Assembly: GCA_022239325.1 (NCBI GenBank)
Contig: JAKOGP010000002.1
Coordinates: forward strand, 156,852 to 220,851
DNA length: 64,000 nucleotides
Direction: 5' to 3'
Origin: Flavobacteriaceae bacterium LSUCC0859
Lineage (GTDB): Bacteria; Bacteroidota; Bacteroidia; Flavobacteriales; Flavobacteriaceae
In this document: positions 27,514-36,982 of the stretch, piece after piece
Numbering within the stretch: position 1 is the first letter of the stretch
Layout: every line of letters begins with the position of its first letter
The notes under the pieces: model-generated
Seen by the model: the letters and a program-made list of their open reading frames with translations, nothing else
Databases searched by the model: none
What the model was told of the DNA's origin: nothing
Made by a program: the position numbers and the translations under genes

Positions 27514-29190
27514 ATGCCTGTCTCTACTCCAAAATATCTATACGGGCTTATAGGTATTTTGACCCTTGTTAATGTATTACAAGCTACTTATACGGAGCTT
27601 ATTTATGACGAGGCTTATTATTGGTATTTCTCTACCCAATTAGACTGGGGTTACTTTGACCACCCCCCTATGGTAGCATGGATGATTGCATTGGGAAGCA
27701 TATTTTTTAAGGGCACCCTAGGTGTTAGAATAGTAGGGGTGCTTATGTCTTCCGCTAGCTATCTTATTATTTGGAAAACCATTTCTAACCCAAAGAAATG
27801 GGACTATTACCGCCATTTTTTAGTGTTGCTTTTTTCCATGACACTCCTTAATGCCTATGGTTTTTTTAGTCTTCCAGACACCCCATTGCTTTTTTTTACA
27901 GCCCTGCTCTTTTACTTACTCAAACGCTTTTACCAGTTGGATAGCTGGGGGGTAAGCATAGGAATTGGCTTAGTTATGGCAGCTTTAATGTACTCCAAAT
28001 ACCACGCTGTGTTAGTAATTTTGGGGGTGATTTTTGGAAATTTAAAATTGCTTAAAAACCACAAAGCTTGGGCGGCTGTTGGAATTAGTTTGTTAGCCTA
28101 CACACCACATTTATATTGGTTGTATGAGCACAACTTTGTTTCTGTTGCCTACCATTTATTTGAAAGACCCAACCGAGCGTATGACTTTTTTGATTTTGGA
28201 CTGGGATATTGGGTGAATTTAATAGCCATCTTTGGTCTTACTTTTCCATTTGTGTACCAGGCCCTATTCCAATCTAAAAACCACCCCCCCCTTAACAAGA
28301 GCATGTGGGGTGTTATCCTCACAGTACTACTATTCTTCTTTATTTCTAGTTTTAACAGACGTATTCAGACCCAATGGATCGTTGTTATTTGTATTCCTAT
28401 AGCCTATTTGGTTTTTGAAACGATCCTAGAGAATCCAAAACTCAGAAGCAGACTATGGGTATTTGGATCTATCAATATTTTAATCATTATGTTTCTAAGG
28501 CTGGGTCTGGTTTATGAGCCTTTACTACCCATTTCTTACGAGGCACACGGAAATGAAAGTTGGACAGCTGCCTTAAAAGACAAAGTGGGCAATGCTCCTG
28601 TGGTCTTTGAAAACTCCTACAGAAATGCTGCTATGTATGCCTTTTATACCGGAAACAAAACACACTCCTTAAACAGTGTTCAATACAGGCAAAATCAGTA
28701 CAATATAGATGGCTCTGAAATAGATATGATGGGCAAGAAAGTGGCATATATTTCCAAAGACTCTTTGGGTAGTGACTTTTCTTTCCAGAAAACTAAGGAG
28801 GTACTATACTACGGGAAATGGATTACTAATTACCCCGGACTGAGTCGCTTAAAATCTACGGTAACAGCGTTTTCTAAAGACCGTATTGAGTTTAGTATTT
28901 ACAACCCCTATGCGCATAAAGTAGCGCTGAGTGATTTTAAAACAGGACTTGCTTTTTTAAACGCCTACAAGCAATTTAAAATCATAGAACCCATTGAATT
29001 GTCTCTCACGGAAGCTCAAAAGAAAACCTCCTACATCTTGCCTGGGAAAAGCATACGTTTGTCTGGGAAAGTTCGAAAACCAAATGATTTTTCCAATTTT
29101 TCATACCTAAGGCTTAGTTTCGCCCCACATTCCTTACCCTTTTTACTGGGAAATGAACACATAAAAATAAGTGTATGGAACCCGTTTTAA
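27514..29190 (+). CDS. GT39-family membrane glycosyltransferase (PMT/ArnT-like)
   Basis: 558 residues with many transmembrane helices. The catalytic-loop motif LIYDEAYYWYFSTQLDWGYF, followed by DHPPMVAWM, is the classic PMT_2/ArnT pattern, where an acidic residue in the first periplasmic loop acts as base. Uses polyprenyl-phosphate sugars to glycosylate proteins or lipids on the periplasmic side. A polyprenol-phosphate mannose synthase gene lies divergently upstream, a likely donor supplier. Overlaps the next gene by 16 nt. Confidence 0.87.
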   Translation: MPVSTPKYLYGLIGILTLVNVLQATYTELIYDEAYYWYFSTQLDWGYFDHPPMVAWMIALGSIFFKGTLGVRIVGVLMSSASYLIIWKTISNPKKWDYYRHFLVLLFSMTLLNAYGFFSLPDTPLLFFTALLFYLLKRFYQLDSWGVSIGIGLVMAALMYSKYHAVLVILGVIFGNLKLLKNHKAWAAVGISLLAYTPHLYWLYEHNFVSVAYHLFERPNRAYDFFDFGLGYWVNLIAIFGLTFPFVYQALFQSKNHPPLNKSMWGVILTVLLFFFISSFNRRIQTQWIVVICIPIAYLVFETILENPKLRSRLWVFGSINILIIMFLRLGLVYEPLLPISYEAHGNESWTAALKDKVGNAPVVFENSYRNAAMYAFYTGNKTHSLNSVQYRQNQYNIDGSEIDMMGKKVAYISKDSLGSDFSFQKTKEVLYYGKWITNYPGLSRLKSTVTAFSKDRIEFSIYNPYAHKVALSDFKTGLAFLNAYKQFKIIEPIELSLTEAQKKTSYILPGKSIRLSGKVRKPNDFSNFSYLRLSFAPHSLPFLLGNEHIKISVWNPF

Positions 29191-29831
29191 GACCTGAATT
29201 TCTTCCGGATTGGATGGCTGCGGTTGTATTGCTTTCTCTGTTACTCGTTATAGTCACAAAAGAAAAATTCACCTATCGATTTTCTGTTTTTATCCGTTTA
29301 ATGAGCAACACCAAATACGTCTTGCTCTTTAACAAAAAACAGGCCTACTTACATCCATTTCAGTTCATTTGGCAAATTTTTGCCATTCTAAATACCAGCT
29401 TGTTTTTATACCTTCAAAAGGAGCAAATAGCATCTGTGTTTGGCAATAAGGCCATACTAAACTTCTCTTTTGCCCATATTTTGTGCTTTGTAGCTGGATT
29501 TATACTACTCAAACAGCTGCTTCAACTCCTGCACGCAGCGCTCTTTAATAACAGAAAAATAATAGAGGAATTTTTATTTAAAAAGAGTAGTTATTTTTAC
29601 TACGCTAATCTCATATTTTGTGTGTCAAATCTCATTTCCCTATTTCTTGTTAGAGATCATATGCTGCTATTTTTCATTCCTTTAGCCTGCGTTTTCACTT
29701 TTACTCTAGTAGGCTGGTTAGTGATTTTAAGAAATCATCAAAAATACATTAGCGAACAGTTTTTCTATTTTATTTTGTACCTTTGCGCTCTTGAAATTGC
29801 CCCTTTTCTTATAATCGGGTCTATCCTTTAA
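29175..29831 (+). CDS. DUF4271 integral membrane protein
   Basis: 218 residues with about six or seven hydrophobic segments (for example MAAVVLLSLLLVIVT, HILCFVAGFILLKQLLQLL, FFYFILYLCALEIAPFLIIG). Matches the DUF4271 pattern of Bacteroidota, which regularly sits before the uroporphyrinogen-III synthase gene, as here. Function unknown. Start overlaps the GT39 gene, so translation is probably coupled. Confidence 0.82.
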   Translation: MEPVLRPEFLPDWMAAVVLLSLLLVIVTKEKFTYRFSVFIRLMSNTKYVLLFNKKQAYLHPFQFIWQIFAILNTSLFLYLQKEQIASVFGNKAILNFSFAHILCFVAGFILLKQLLQLLHAALFNNRKIIEEFLFKKSSYFYYANLIFCVSNLISLFLVRDHMLLFFIPLACVFTFTLVGWLVILRNHQKYISEQFFYFILYLCALEIAPFLIIGSIL

Positions 29832-29842
29832 AGAGTGAAACT

Positions 29843-30589
29843 ATGAAAGTAAAAACAATTTTAGTCTCTCAGCCAGAACCAAAAATGGAAAACTCTCCAT
29901 ATGCAAGGCTCATTGAAAAGGAAAAAGTAAAGGTAGATTTTAGACCTTTTATTCACGTGGAAGGCGTAGACGCAAAAGCAGTTCGCGCTCAAAAAATTGA
30001 CCTCAACAACTTTACTGCCATCGTGCTAACCAGCAGAAATGCAGTAGACCACTACTTTAGGTTAGCAGAAGAAATGAGGTTCAAAGTGCCAGATAGCATG
30101 CGTTACTTTTGCCAGTCAGAGGCAGTAGCCTATTATCTTCAGAAGTATGTGGTGTACAGAAAGCGTAAAATTTATGTAGGCAAAATGAATTTTACAGATT
30201 TAGTACCTCTTCTTAAAAAATATAAAGACGAAAAATTTCTTTTACCATCCTCAGACGTTTTAAAGCCTATTGTCCCTGAAACTATGGATAGCTTAAACAT
30301 AGACTGGAAACGCGGTATATTTTATAAAACTGTGATCAGTGACTTATCTGATTTAAGCGACGTACTCTATGACGTACTCGTGTTCTTTAGTCCCTCAGGC
30401 ATAGAGTCTCTATTAAAAAATTTCCCGGAATTTAAACAAAATAACACCAGAATTGCTGTCTTTGGCAACTCTACTATCAATGCCGCTACGGCAGCAGGTC
30501 TGAGAATTGACATTAAAGCACCCACACCAGAAACACCCTCTATGACTATGGCCCTTCAGAAGTACATTACCGGCGCCAATAAGAAGTAA
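29843..30589 (+). CDS. hemD: Uroporphyrinogen-III synthase
   Basis: 248 residues. Family patterns: TAIVLTSRNAVDHYF, RYFCQSEAVAYYLQKY, FFSPSGIESLL and IAVFGNSTINAATAAGLR, with the two-lobed HemD layout. Closes the hydroxymethylbilane ring with D-ring inversion to make uroporphyrinogen III for heme. Sequence identity among HemD proteins is low, but the DUF4271-hemD arrangement is a Bacteroidota constant. Confidence 0.88.
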   Translation: MKVKTILVSQPEPKMENSPYARLIEKEKVKVDFRPFIHVEGVDAKAVRAQKIDLNNFTAIVLTSRNAVDHYFRLAEEMRFKVPDSMRYFCQSEAVAYYLQKYVVYRKRKIYVGKMNFTDLVPLLKKYKDEKFLLPSSDVLKPIVPETMDSLNIDWKRGIFYKTVISDLSDLSDVLYDVLVFFSPSGIESLLKNFPEFKQNNTRIAVFGNSTINAATAAGLRIDIKAPTPETPSMTMALQKYITGANKK

Positions 30590-30673
30590 TTGTTTTGTTC
30601 ATAACTTATTTTGTTGTATTTCTTAGAAATATAACATTTTGCTAATTTTAGGTATTCCCCCTAAAGGATTCCT

Positions 30674-32050
30674 ATGATGAAGCACATTTTACTTATTGGG
30701 TCAGGAAAATCTACTGCCTATCTTATAGATTATTTACTAGCGCATAGCGAAACTGCTGGCATACAATTATGTGTGATAGACCAAAAACGTTCCAACAGGG
30801 CTGCTGAATTTAAAAATCACCCTAGAATAAGTTTCAAAGAAGGTAATATTTTAGAAAGTGAGCTTAGACATCGCCTCATCAAAAAGGCAGACATCGTTCT
30901 TTCTATGCTCCCTGCAAGCATGCACGGACCCATAGCAGTAGATTGTCTACAATTCGAAAAACATCTAGTTACAGCTTCGTATTTGAGTGAAGAAATAAAA
31001 CAAATGCAAGAAGCTGCTGTTCAAAAAGGGCTTATCTTTTTAAATGAAATGGGCGTAGATCCTGGCATTGATCATATGAGTGCTATGGCTTTCATTGAAG
31101 ATATAAAAGCTCAGGGTGGAAAAATGAAGCTTTTTGAATCTTTTACTGGAGGCTTAGTGGCCCCCAGAGAGCAGCCCAATCTTTGGGACTATAAATTCAC
31201 CTGGAACCCCAGAAATGTAGTAATTGCTGGCCAAGGGGGTGCTGCTAAATTTATACAGGAAGGAACCTATAAGTACATTCCGTACCACAAGCTTTTTAGA
31301 CGGACAGAATTTATGAAGGTAGCTGGTTATGGCACCTTTGAGGCATATGCCAATAGAGATTCCCTAAAATACAGACAGGCCTACGGCCTGGAAGATTGCC
31401 TTACTCTGTACAGGGGAACCATGAGGCGGGTTGGATTCTCAAAGGCTTGGAATATTTTTGTACAACTAGGCCTTACCGATGACACCTATCAGATAGAAAA
31501 CAGTAAGGGAATGAGCTACAGGGAATTTATAAACCTTTTCTTGCCTTACTCTCCCACAGACTCTGTAGAGCTTAAAGTGCGACACTATCTGAAGATTGAC
31601 CAAGACGACATTATGTGGAATAAACTTGAAGAGTTAGACCTGTTTAGTCATACACACAAACTCACCCAAGCAAATGCTACACCTGCACAGCTCCTACAAG
31701 AAATCTTAGAACAGCATTGGACATTGGCAGAGGAGGAGAAGGATATGGTGGTCATGTATCATAAATTTGGCTATGAATTAGAAGGCAAAATGAAGCAAAT
31801 AGACGCACATATGGTGGTTTTAGGAAATTCACAAAGCCATACCGCCATGGCAAAAACTGTGGGCTTACCCATGGCTATGGCTACTTTGCTCATTTTAAAT
31901 AAAACCATACAAACTCCAGGGGTGCATATACCAATAACTAAAGAAATATACCAACCCATTTTAGACTTATTAGAAAAAGAAGGCGTAGCCTTTCACTCTT
32001 TTGATGTGCCTTATTTAGGCTACGCCACAGAGTATGTAGCCAGCTCTTAA
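30674..32050 (+). CDS. Saccharopine dehydrogenase family protein
   Basis: 458 residues. Rossmann start ILLIGSGKSTAYLIDYLLAH, then DIVLSMLPASMHGPIAVDCL and the catalytic-domain pattern NEMGVDPGIDHMSAM. Resembles saccharopine reductase (LYS9-like), an NAD(P)-dependent enzyme of lysine metabolism; in flavobacteria it probably serves lysine breakdown. The next gene is an Lrp/AsnC regulator, a common arrangement for amino acid genes. Confidence 0.85.
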   Translation: MMKHILLIGSGKSTAYLIDYLLAHSETAGIQLCVIDQKRSNRAAEFKNHPRISFKEGNILESELRHRLIKKADIVLSMLPASMHGPIAVDCLQFEKHLVTASYLSEEIKQMQEAAVQKGLIFLNEMGVDPGIDHMSAMAFIEDIKAQGGKMKLFESFTGGLVAPREQPNLWDYKFTWNPRNVVIAGQGGAAKFIQEGTYKYIPYHKLFRRTEFMKVAGYGTFEAYANRDSLKYRQAYGLEDCLTLYRGTMRRVGFSKAWNIFVQLGLTDDTYQIENSKGMSYREFINLFLPYSPTDSVELKVRHYLKIDQDDIMWNKLEELDLFSHTHKLTQANATPAQLLQEILEQHWTLAEEEKDMVVMYHKFGYELEGKMKQIDAHMVVLGNSQSHTAMAKTVGLPMAMATLLILNKTIQTPGVHIPITKEIYQPILDLLEKEGVAFHSFDVPYLGYATEYVASS

Positions 32051-32071
32051 GATGAGTTTTTAAACGAACTT

Positions 32072-32174
32072 ATTATATACAAAAGCTAATCTGCTTTTTA
32101 CATTACAAATGAAAGAGTGTCTGTATATTTTATTATAAATGAAAGATTATCTTTGTTTTTAATTACAAATGAAA
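32072..32174 (+). repeat. 30-bp degenerate tandem repeat array before the Lrp gene
   Basis: Units begin at 32072, 32102, 32132 and 32162, exactly 30 bp apart, each starting ATTAyA or ATTACA and continuing AAATGAAAG, with TCT...TTTT in the second half. The unit at 32132 contains the near-palindrome AAAGATTATCTTT and the one at 32072 contains AAAAGC/GCTTTT. The last, partial unit supplies the start codon of the Lrp gene. Confidence 0.85.
32148..32155 (+). promoter_or_regulatory. -7 promoter element of the Lrp gene
   Basis: TATCTTTG, exact TAnnTTTG, embedded in the palindromic part of the third 30-bp unit. Transcription would begin around 32162, leaving a leader of only about 7 nt to ATG 32169 or about 16 nt to ATG 32178. 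Confidence 0.5.
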
Positions 32175-32648
32175 ACTATGGGCACAGCAACTGGACTAGC
32201 AAAAATAGATGGAATTGATAAAGAAATTCTACGATTTCTCATGGAAGACGCCAAAAAGCCCATTCTTGAAATAGCTAAATCTATTGGTATTTCAGGAGCA
32301 GCCATTCACCAAAGACTCAGAAAATTAGAAGCTTCTGGAGTAATTCAGGGGTCTAAATATGTGGTGAACGCCAAAAGTTTGGGGTATAATACCATGGCAT
32401 ATATAGGGGTGTATTTAGACAAGGCCATGAGCAATCCCGCTGCAGTGTCTGCCCTTAAAAACATACCTGAAGTTTTGGAATGCCACTACACCACAGGTAA
32501 CTGGTCTATCTTAATAAAAGTACTATGCAAAGACAATGAGCATCTTATGAAACTGCTCAACCAAGAAATACAACAAATAAAAGGGGTTTCTCGAACAGAA
32601 ACCTTTATCTCATTGGACCAGCAAATAGATAGGCAAATTGGGCTATAA
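32169..32648 (+). CDS. Lrp/AsnC-family transcriptional regulator
   Basis: 159 residues. N-terminal winged helix (IDKEILRFLMEDAKKPILEI, SGAAIHQRLRKLEASGVI) and C-terminal RAM/AsnC ligand-binding domain (LGYNTMAYIGVYLD to SRTETFISL). Forms dimers that assemble into octamers and respond to amino acids. ATG 32169 is used here; ATG 32178 (fourth codon) is possible and would give a more usual leader. Upstream 30-bp repeats look like its own operator. Confidence 0.92.
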   Translation: MKTMGTATGLAKIDGIDKEILRFLMEDAKKPILEIAKSIGISGAAIHQRLRKLEASGVIQGSKYVVNAKSLGYNTMAYIGVYLDKAMSNPAAVSALKNIPEVLECHYTTGNWSILIKVLCKDNEHLMKLLNQEIQQIKGVSRTETFISLDQQIDRQIGL

Positions 32649-32734
32649 TACCCCCTACCTACTAGTTTGGTAGCTTAGTAAAATTATTTGCAGCCCATTC
32701 CAGACTGCTGTCCATTTGCTTCTCTCAAATACAA

Positions 32735-33424
32735 TTAGTCTCTGCTGCCCAAAAATCTCAGCACAAAGAATGCCAAAGTAGCCAAGGCTCCAATAGCTGC
32801 TACCAAATAGGTTCTTGCAGCCCATTTTAAAGCATCTGCAGCGCCTGCATACTCTTCTTGTCCTACAATATTCTTTCTTTTTAACCAAGCCAAAGCTCTA
32901 TTAGAAGCGTCGTATTCTACTGGAAGGGTAATTAGGGTAAAGGCAGTCACAATACTGTATAAAATAATACCTGCCATCATGAGACCACTACCCAAAGCCG
33001 TAGTTACAGATAGAAAAAGCCCCCCCATAATAACCCATTGAGACAAACCGGAAGCCACCTGAACGGCAGGTACCATTTTAGAGCGCATTTGTAACCATGG
33101 GTAGGCCGTGGCATGCTGTACCGCATGCCCGCACTCATGTGCGGCCACTGCCGCTGCCGCGGCATTGCGACGGCCGTAAACAGCTTCACTTAAATTAACC
33201 GTTTTAGTCAGAGGGTTATAGTGATCTGTAAGCTGCCCAGGCACAGAAATCACTTGAACATCGTGAAGCCCGTGATCTGCCAACATGCGCTGTGCAACCT
33301 CTGCCCCACTCATGCCATTGCGAAGCTGCAATTTAGAATAGGTGGCAAATTTATTTTTAAGCTTGCTACTCACAGCCATGCTCACCAAAGCCATTAGACC
33401 AACAATTACATAGTATACCATCAT
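32735..33424 (-). CDS. Membrane zinc metallopeptidase (YugP-like, Zn_peptidase_2)
   Basis: 229 residues. One N-terminal and two or three C-terminal hydrophobic segments enclose a zinc site AAHECGHAVQHA (HExxH). The N-terminal half has the family pattern NGMSGAEVAQRML and DHYNPLTKTVNLSEAVY. An inner-membrane neutral peptidase of unknown substrate. Two consecutive ATGs (33424, 33421) could serve as start. Confidence 0.9.
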   Translation of the reverse strand: MMVYYVIVGLMALVSMAVSSKLKNKFATYSKLQLRNGMSGAEVAQRMLADHGLHDVQVISVPGQLTDHYNPLTKTVNLSEAVYGRRNAAAAAVAAHECGHAVQHATAYPWLQMRSKMVPAVQVASGLSQWVIMGGLFLSVTTALGSGLMMAGIILYSIVTAFTLITLPVEYDASNRALAWLKRKNIVGQEEYAGAADALKWAARTYLVAAIGALATLAFFVLRFLGSRD

Positions 33425-33606
33425 AATTTAAAGTTTTTTTAAATAGATATTACAAATTTAAGACCAAACACGACTGCTTATAAAAAAGAGACAGAATGAC
33501 ACAAATGTAATGTCAGAGCAACTACCAGGCCACAGCAGCGCAAACAGTGCTAAGGCACCAAGCAGATCCAATAGCCTAAACCAAATACAATAGCCTTAGC
33601 TGGAAT

Positions 33607-33861
33607 TTATTTGTATTTCAGTTTTAGAACAATCACTGAAAAAGTGAGCAGAGCAGTAATGCTATTGGCAAAAATGATCGGGGCAGAGCCGTGGTGTAGA
33701 CCATAAATAAGCCAGAGTACAACTCCTGTAAACATCACCAAATACATACTTAAAGAAATGTCCTTGGTAGACTTTGCCTTAAGCACTTTAAATACCTGAG
33801 GCACAAAGGCAGCGGTGGTTAAACTAGCAGCCAACAAACCCAAAATTTCTATAAACTCCAT
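33607..33861 (-). CDS. SemiSWEET-type sugar transporter
   Basis: 84 residues, three transmembrane helices with PQ motif TTAAFVPQVFKVLK and DISLSMYLVMFTGVVLWLIY. SemiSWEETs form dimers that let sugars pass down their gradient. I use ATG 33861 rather than GTG 33867. Confidence 0.9.
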   Translation of the reverse strand: MEFIEILGLLAASLTTAAFVPQVFKVLKAKSTKDISLSMYLVMFTGVVLWLIYGLHHGSAPIIFANSITALLTFSVIVLKLKYK

Positions 33862-33917
33862 ACGCACTTTAAAATTTCAGTCAAAATTAGAAATAAGTCC
33901 CAAGCCACCCATGAGAA

Positions 33918-34077
33918 CCAACTTTATTATGGTGTTAAATAAACAAATACTCTATTTTACTGGGTCTACAATAAACAGTAATCCAACTTTACTCAGCCGC
34001 AAATAAATCTGTGATCCACTGCTACTGAGCGGTACATAGCACAGTAATTCAACTTTATCAGGATGTTCCTAAATACC
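33918..34077. repeat. 65-66-bp degenerate tandem repeat in the SemiSWEET-leuS spacer
   Basis: The 270-bp spacer before the SemiSWEET gene holds no gene. CCAACTTTA (last copy TCAACTTTA) starts at 33918, 33983 and 34049; the intervals end with ACAGTAAT and share AAATAAA about 20 bp in, so about 2.5 diverged units are present. Confidence 0.65.
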
Positions 34078-34131
34078 CTTGGGCTTAATAAAAATTACTT
34101 TAGGGGTAAATAGCTTTTATTTTATAGGACC

Positions 34132-36963
34132 TTAGCCCACTATATTAATAATTTTACCAGGAACAACAATCACTTTTTTAGGCGTTCTACCATCTAACTG
34201 CTGCTTCGTTTTTTCGTAAGCCATTACAGCGGCCTCTATTTCCTCTTTTGAAAGATCCATAGGTAATTTCATTTTAAAACGCATTTTGCCATTAAATGAA
34301 ATGGGATACTCTTTTTCAGACTCCACCAAATGTGCGGGGTTAAACTGCGGGAAAGGCACCTTAGAAATGGAGGTGTTGTGACCCAAACCAGCCCATAATT
34401 CCTCTGCCATATGCGGTGCATAGGGAGAGACTAAAATGGCTAATGCCTCTAAGATCTCCTTGCTCTTGCAGCCCTGTGCATGTAGTTCATTCACACAGAT
34501 CATAAAGGTAGAGACCGAGGTATTGAAAGAAAAGTTTTCAATGTCTTCCGTAGCCTTTTTAATGGTTTTGTGAAGGGTCTTTAAATTCTCTGCCGTAGGC
34601 GCCACATCTTGAAAAACTGGCCCTGCTTCATTAAAATAAAGTTTCCATAGTTTTTTCAAGAAACCATGTGTCCCGGTAATTCCGGCTGTATTCCAAGGCT
34701 TTGATTGCTCTAAGGGGCCTAAAAACATCTCGTATAAACGCAGAGAATCTGCTCCGTACTGCTCACAAATAGCGTCTGGACTCACCACATTGAATTTAGA
34801 TTTAGACATTTTCTCTACTTCTCTACCTACTATATACACCCCATTGTCTTCCAGTTCAAACTGGGCACTAGCGTATTCTTCTCGCCAAGCCTTAAAAGCG
34901 TCTATGTCCAATTCATCGGAGAGATTCACCATAGAAACGTCTACGTGAAGGGGCTCCACTTCCCTGCCGGCAATGCGGTTTTTAGATACAAAAGTTTGCG
35001 TTCCTGAAAGTCTGTATACAAAAGCAGAAGTTCCAGTAATCATGCCCTGGTTAATGAGCTTTTTGGCAAACTCTTTTTGTGGCACCAAGCCCATATCATA
35101 CAAGAATTTCTGCCAAAAACGAGCGTAAAGTAAATGACCTGTGGCATGTTCGCTACCACCAATATATAAGTCTACTTCCTGCCAATACGCTGCTGCTTTT
35201 TCAGAGAGCATTTCTTCTGTATTAGAAGGATCCATATAACGGTTAAAATAAAAAGAACTCCCCGCCCAACCCGGCATAGTATTGAGTTCCATAGGAAAAA
35301 CAGATTCCTGATCTATTAGATCGTTGGCCACCACCTGATGGGTTTTTGTACACCAAGCCCAATGCGTTGCATTGCCAAGAGGAGGTGCCCCAGTCTCTGT
35401 AGGCAAATATCTGTCTACCTCAGGCAAAACTACAGGCAAATGAGCCAGGTCTATAAGTGTAGGCACCCCATTTTTATAATATATTGGAAACGGCTCTCCC
35501 CAATAGCGCTGCCTAGAAAAAACAGCATCTCTCAATCTGTAATTCACTTTTCCGTAACCAGCCCCTTTGGCTTCTAAGGCCTCAATAGCTTTGGTGAGTG
35601 CCTCCTTATACGGGAGGCCCGACAAAAAATCTGAATGGGCTATTACAGCACCTTCTTTTTGAGTATAAGCTTCCTGAGATATGTCTACCCCCTCAAAAAT
35701 GTTAGGGATAGGAATATTAAAGTGGGTAGCAAAATCAAAGTCCCTTTGATCTCCGCAAGGCACAGCCATTACTGCACCACTGCCGTAACCAGCCAACACA
35801 TAGTCTCCAATCCAAATGGGAATAGCCTCTCCAGTAAGCGGATGCGTAGCATAGGCCCCTGTAAACACCCCCGAAATGGTCTTTACATCTGCCATTCTTT
35901 CTCTCTCAGAACGCTTGGCTGTAGCTTGTACATAAGCTTCTACAGCTGCTCGTTGCTGGGGACTACAGATTTTTTCTACATACTCGTGCTCTGGAGCCAG
36001 GGTCATAAAACTCACCCCAAAAATAGTATCTGGCCTGGTGGTAAACACCTCAATATCTAGTAGCTCAGGACACCAATCAGTAGGCTTGGTTTTAAAAGTC
36101 ACCATCGCACCCACAGACTTACCAATCCAATTAGTTTGGCTGTCCTTAAGAGGTTGTGGCCAATCTAGACCAGACAAATCTTGCAGTAAACGCTCTGCAA
36201 AAGCAGAAATACGCATGCTCCATTGAAGCATTTTTTTGCGCACCACAGGATGGCCACCGCGCTCAGAAACTCCATTAACAATCTCGTCATTGGCCAGAAC
36301 CGTCCCCAAAGCAGGACACCAGTTTACCTGAGCCTCTGCTAAATAGGTGAGTCTATACTGTTGTAAAATATCTTCTTGGCCTTTGGCCGATGCCTCCCTC
36401 CATTGGGCTGCTGTAAAGGGAGCTACGGGACTGTCTACAGCGGCCTGAACGCCCTCGTTTCCGTTTTTTTCAAATTGAGAAATAAGGCTACTTATGGGTT
36501 TAGAACGATCTTCAGAAAGGTCATACCAAGCGTTAAATAAAAGTCCAAATATCCATTGAGTCCATTTGTAGTAGTTTGCAGAGGAGGTACGCACCTCCCT
36601 GTCCCAATCAAAAGAAAAACCTATTTTATCTAGCTGCTCTCTGTATCTATCAATATTGGTCTGTGTTGTGAGGGCTGGGTGCTGACCCGTTTGTATGGCG
36701 TACTGCTCTGCTGGCAAGCCAAAAGAGTCATATCCCATAGGGTGTAAAACATTAAAGCCACAGTGCCTTTTGTACCTGGCATAAATATCAGAGGCAATAT
36801 AGCCCAAGGGGTGGCCCACATGTAAACCGGCACCAGAGGGGTAGGGAAACATGTCTAACACATAATATTTAGGGGCCTCACTTTCGTTCTCTGCCTTAAA
36901 AGTTTTGTTTTCTGCCCAATACTTTTGCCACTTGGCCTCAATCTCTCTAAAATTGTACTCCAT
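34132..36963 (-). CDS. leuS: Leucine-tRNA ligase
   Basis: 943 residues, class Ia synthetase. HIGH-type motif PYPSGAGLHVGHPLGYIASD, editing (CP1) domain with the threonine-rich FTTRPDTIFGVSF and KMSKSKFNVV near residue 720. Charges tRNA-Leu and edits mis-acylated tRNA. Slightly longer than E. coli LeuRS, from inserts before and inside the editing region. The leader carries mutually exclusive inverted repeats at 36983-37057. Confidence 0.97.
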   Translation of the reverse strand: MEYNFREIEAKWQKYWAENKTFKAENESEAPKYYVLDMFPYPSGAGLHVGHPLGYIASDIYARYKRHCGFNVLHPMGYDSFGLPAEQYAIQTGQHPALTTQTNIDRYREQLDKIGFSFDWDREVRTSSANYYKWTQWIFGLLFNAWYDLSEDRSKPISSLISQFEKNGNEGVQAAVDSPVAPFTAAQWREASAKGQEDILQQYRLTYLAEAQVNWCPALGTVLANDEIVNGVSERGGHPVVRKKMLQWSMRISAFAERLLQDLSGLDWPQPLKDSQTNWIGKSVGAMVTFKTKPTDWCPELLDIEVFTTRPDTIFGVSFMTLAPEHEYVEKICSPQQRAAVEAYVQATAKRSERERMADVKTISGVFTGAYATHPLTGEAIPIWIGDYVLAGYGSGAVMAVPCGDQRDFDFATHFNIPIPNIFEGVDISQEAYTQKEGAVIAHSDFLSGLPYKEALTKAIEALEAKGAGYGKVNYRLRDAVFSRQRYWGEPFPIYYKNGVPTLIDLAHLPVVLPEVDRYLPTETGAPPLGNATHWAWCTKTHQVVANDLIDQESVFPMELNTMPGWAGSSFYFNRYMDPSNTEEMLSEKAAAYWQEVDLYIGGSEHATGHLLYARFWQKFLYDMGLVPQKEFAKKLINQGMITGTSAFVYRLSGTQTFVSKNRIAGREVEPLHVDVSMVNLSDELDIDAFKAWREEYASAQFELEDNGVYIVGREVEKMSKSKFNVVSPDAICEQYGADSLRLYEMFLGPLEQSKPWNTAGITGTHGFLKKLWKLYFNEAGPVFQDVAPTAENLKTLHKTIKKATEDIENFSFNTSVSTFMICVNELHAQGCKSKEILEALAILVSPYAPHMAEELWAGLGHNTSISKVPFPQFNPAHLVESEKEYPISFNGKMRFKMKLPMDLSKEEIEAAVMAYEKTKQQLDGRTPKKVIVVPGKIINIVG

Positions 36964-36982
36964 ACTTATATTCTTGTAAGCC

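Noticed and set aside
32072..32174. CRISPR array
   Set aside because: Unit and spacing are 30 bp in total without unique spacers, copies are degenerate, no cas genes; better read as promoter repeats.
35635..36060. 141-codon plus-strand frame opposite leuS
   Set aside because: Antisense to a complete leucyl-tRNA synthetase; no domain.
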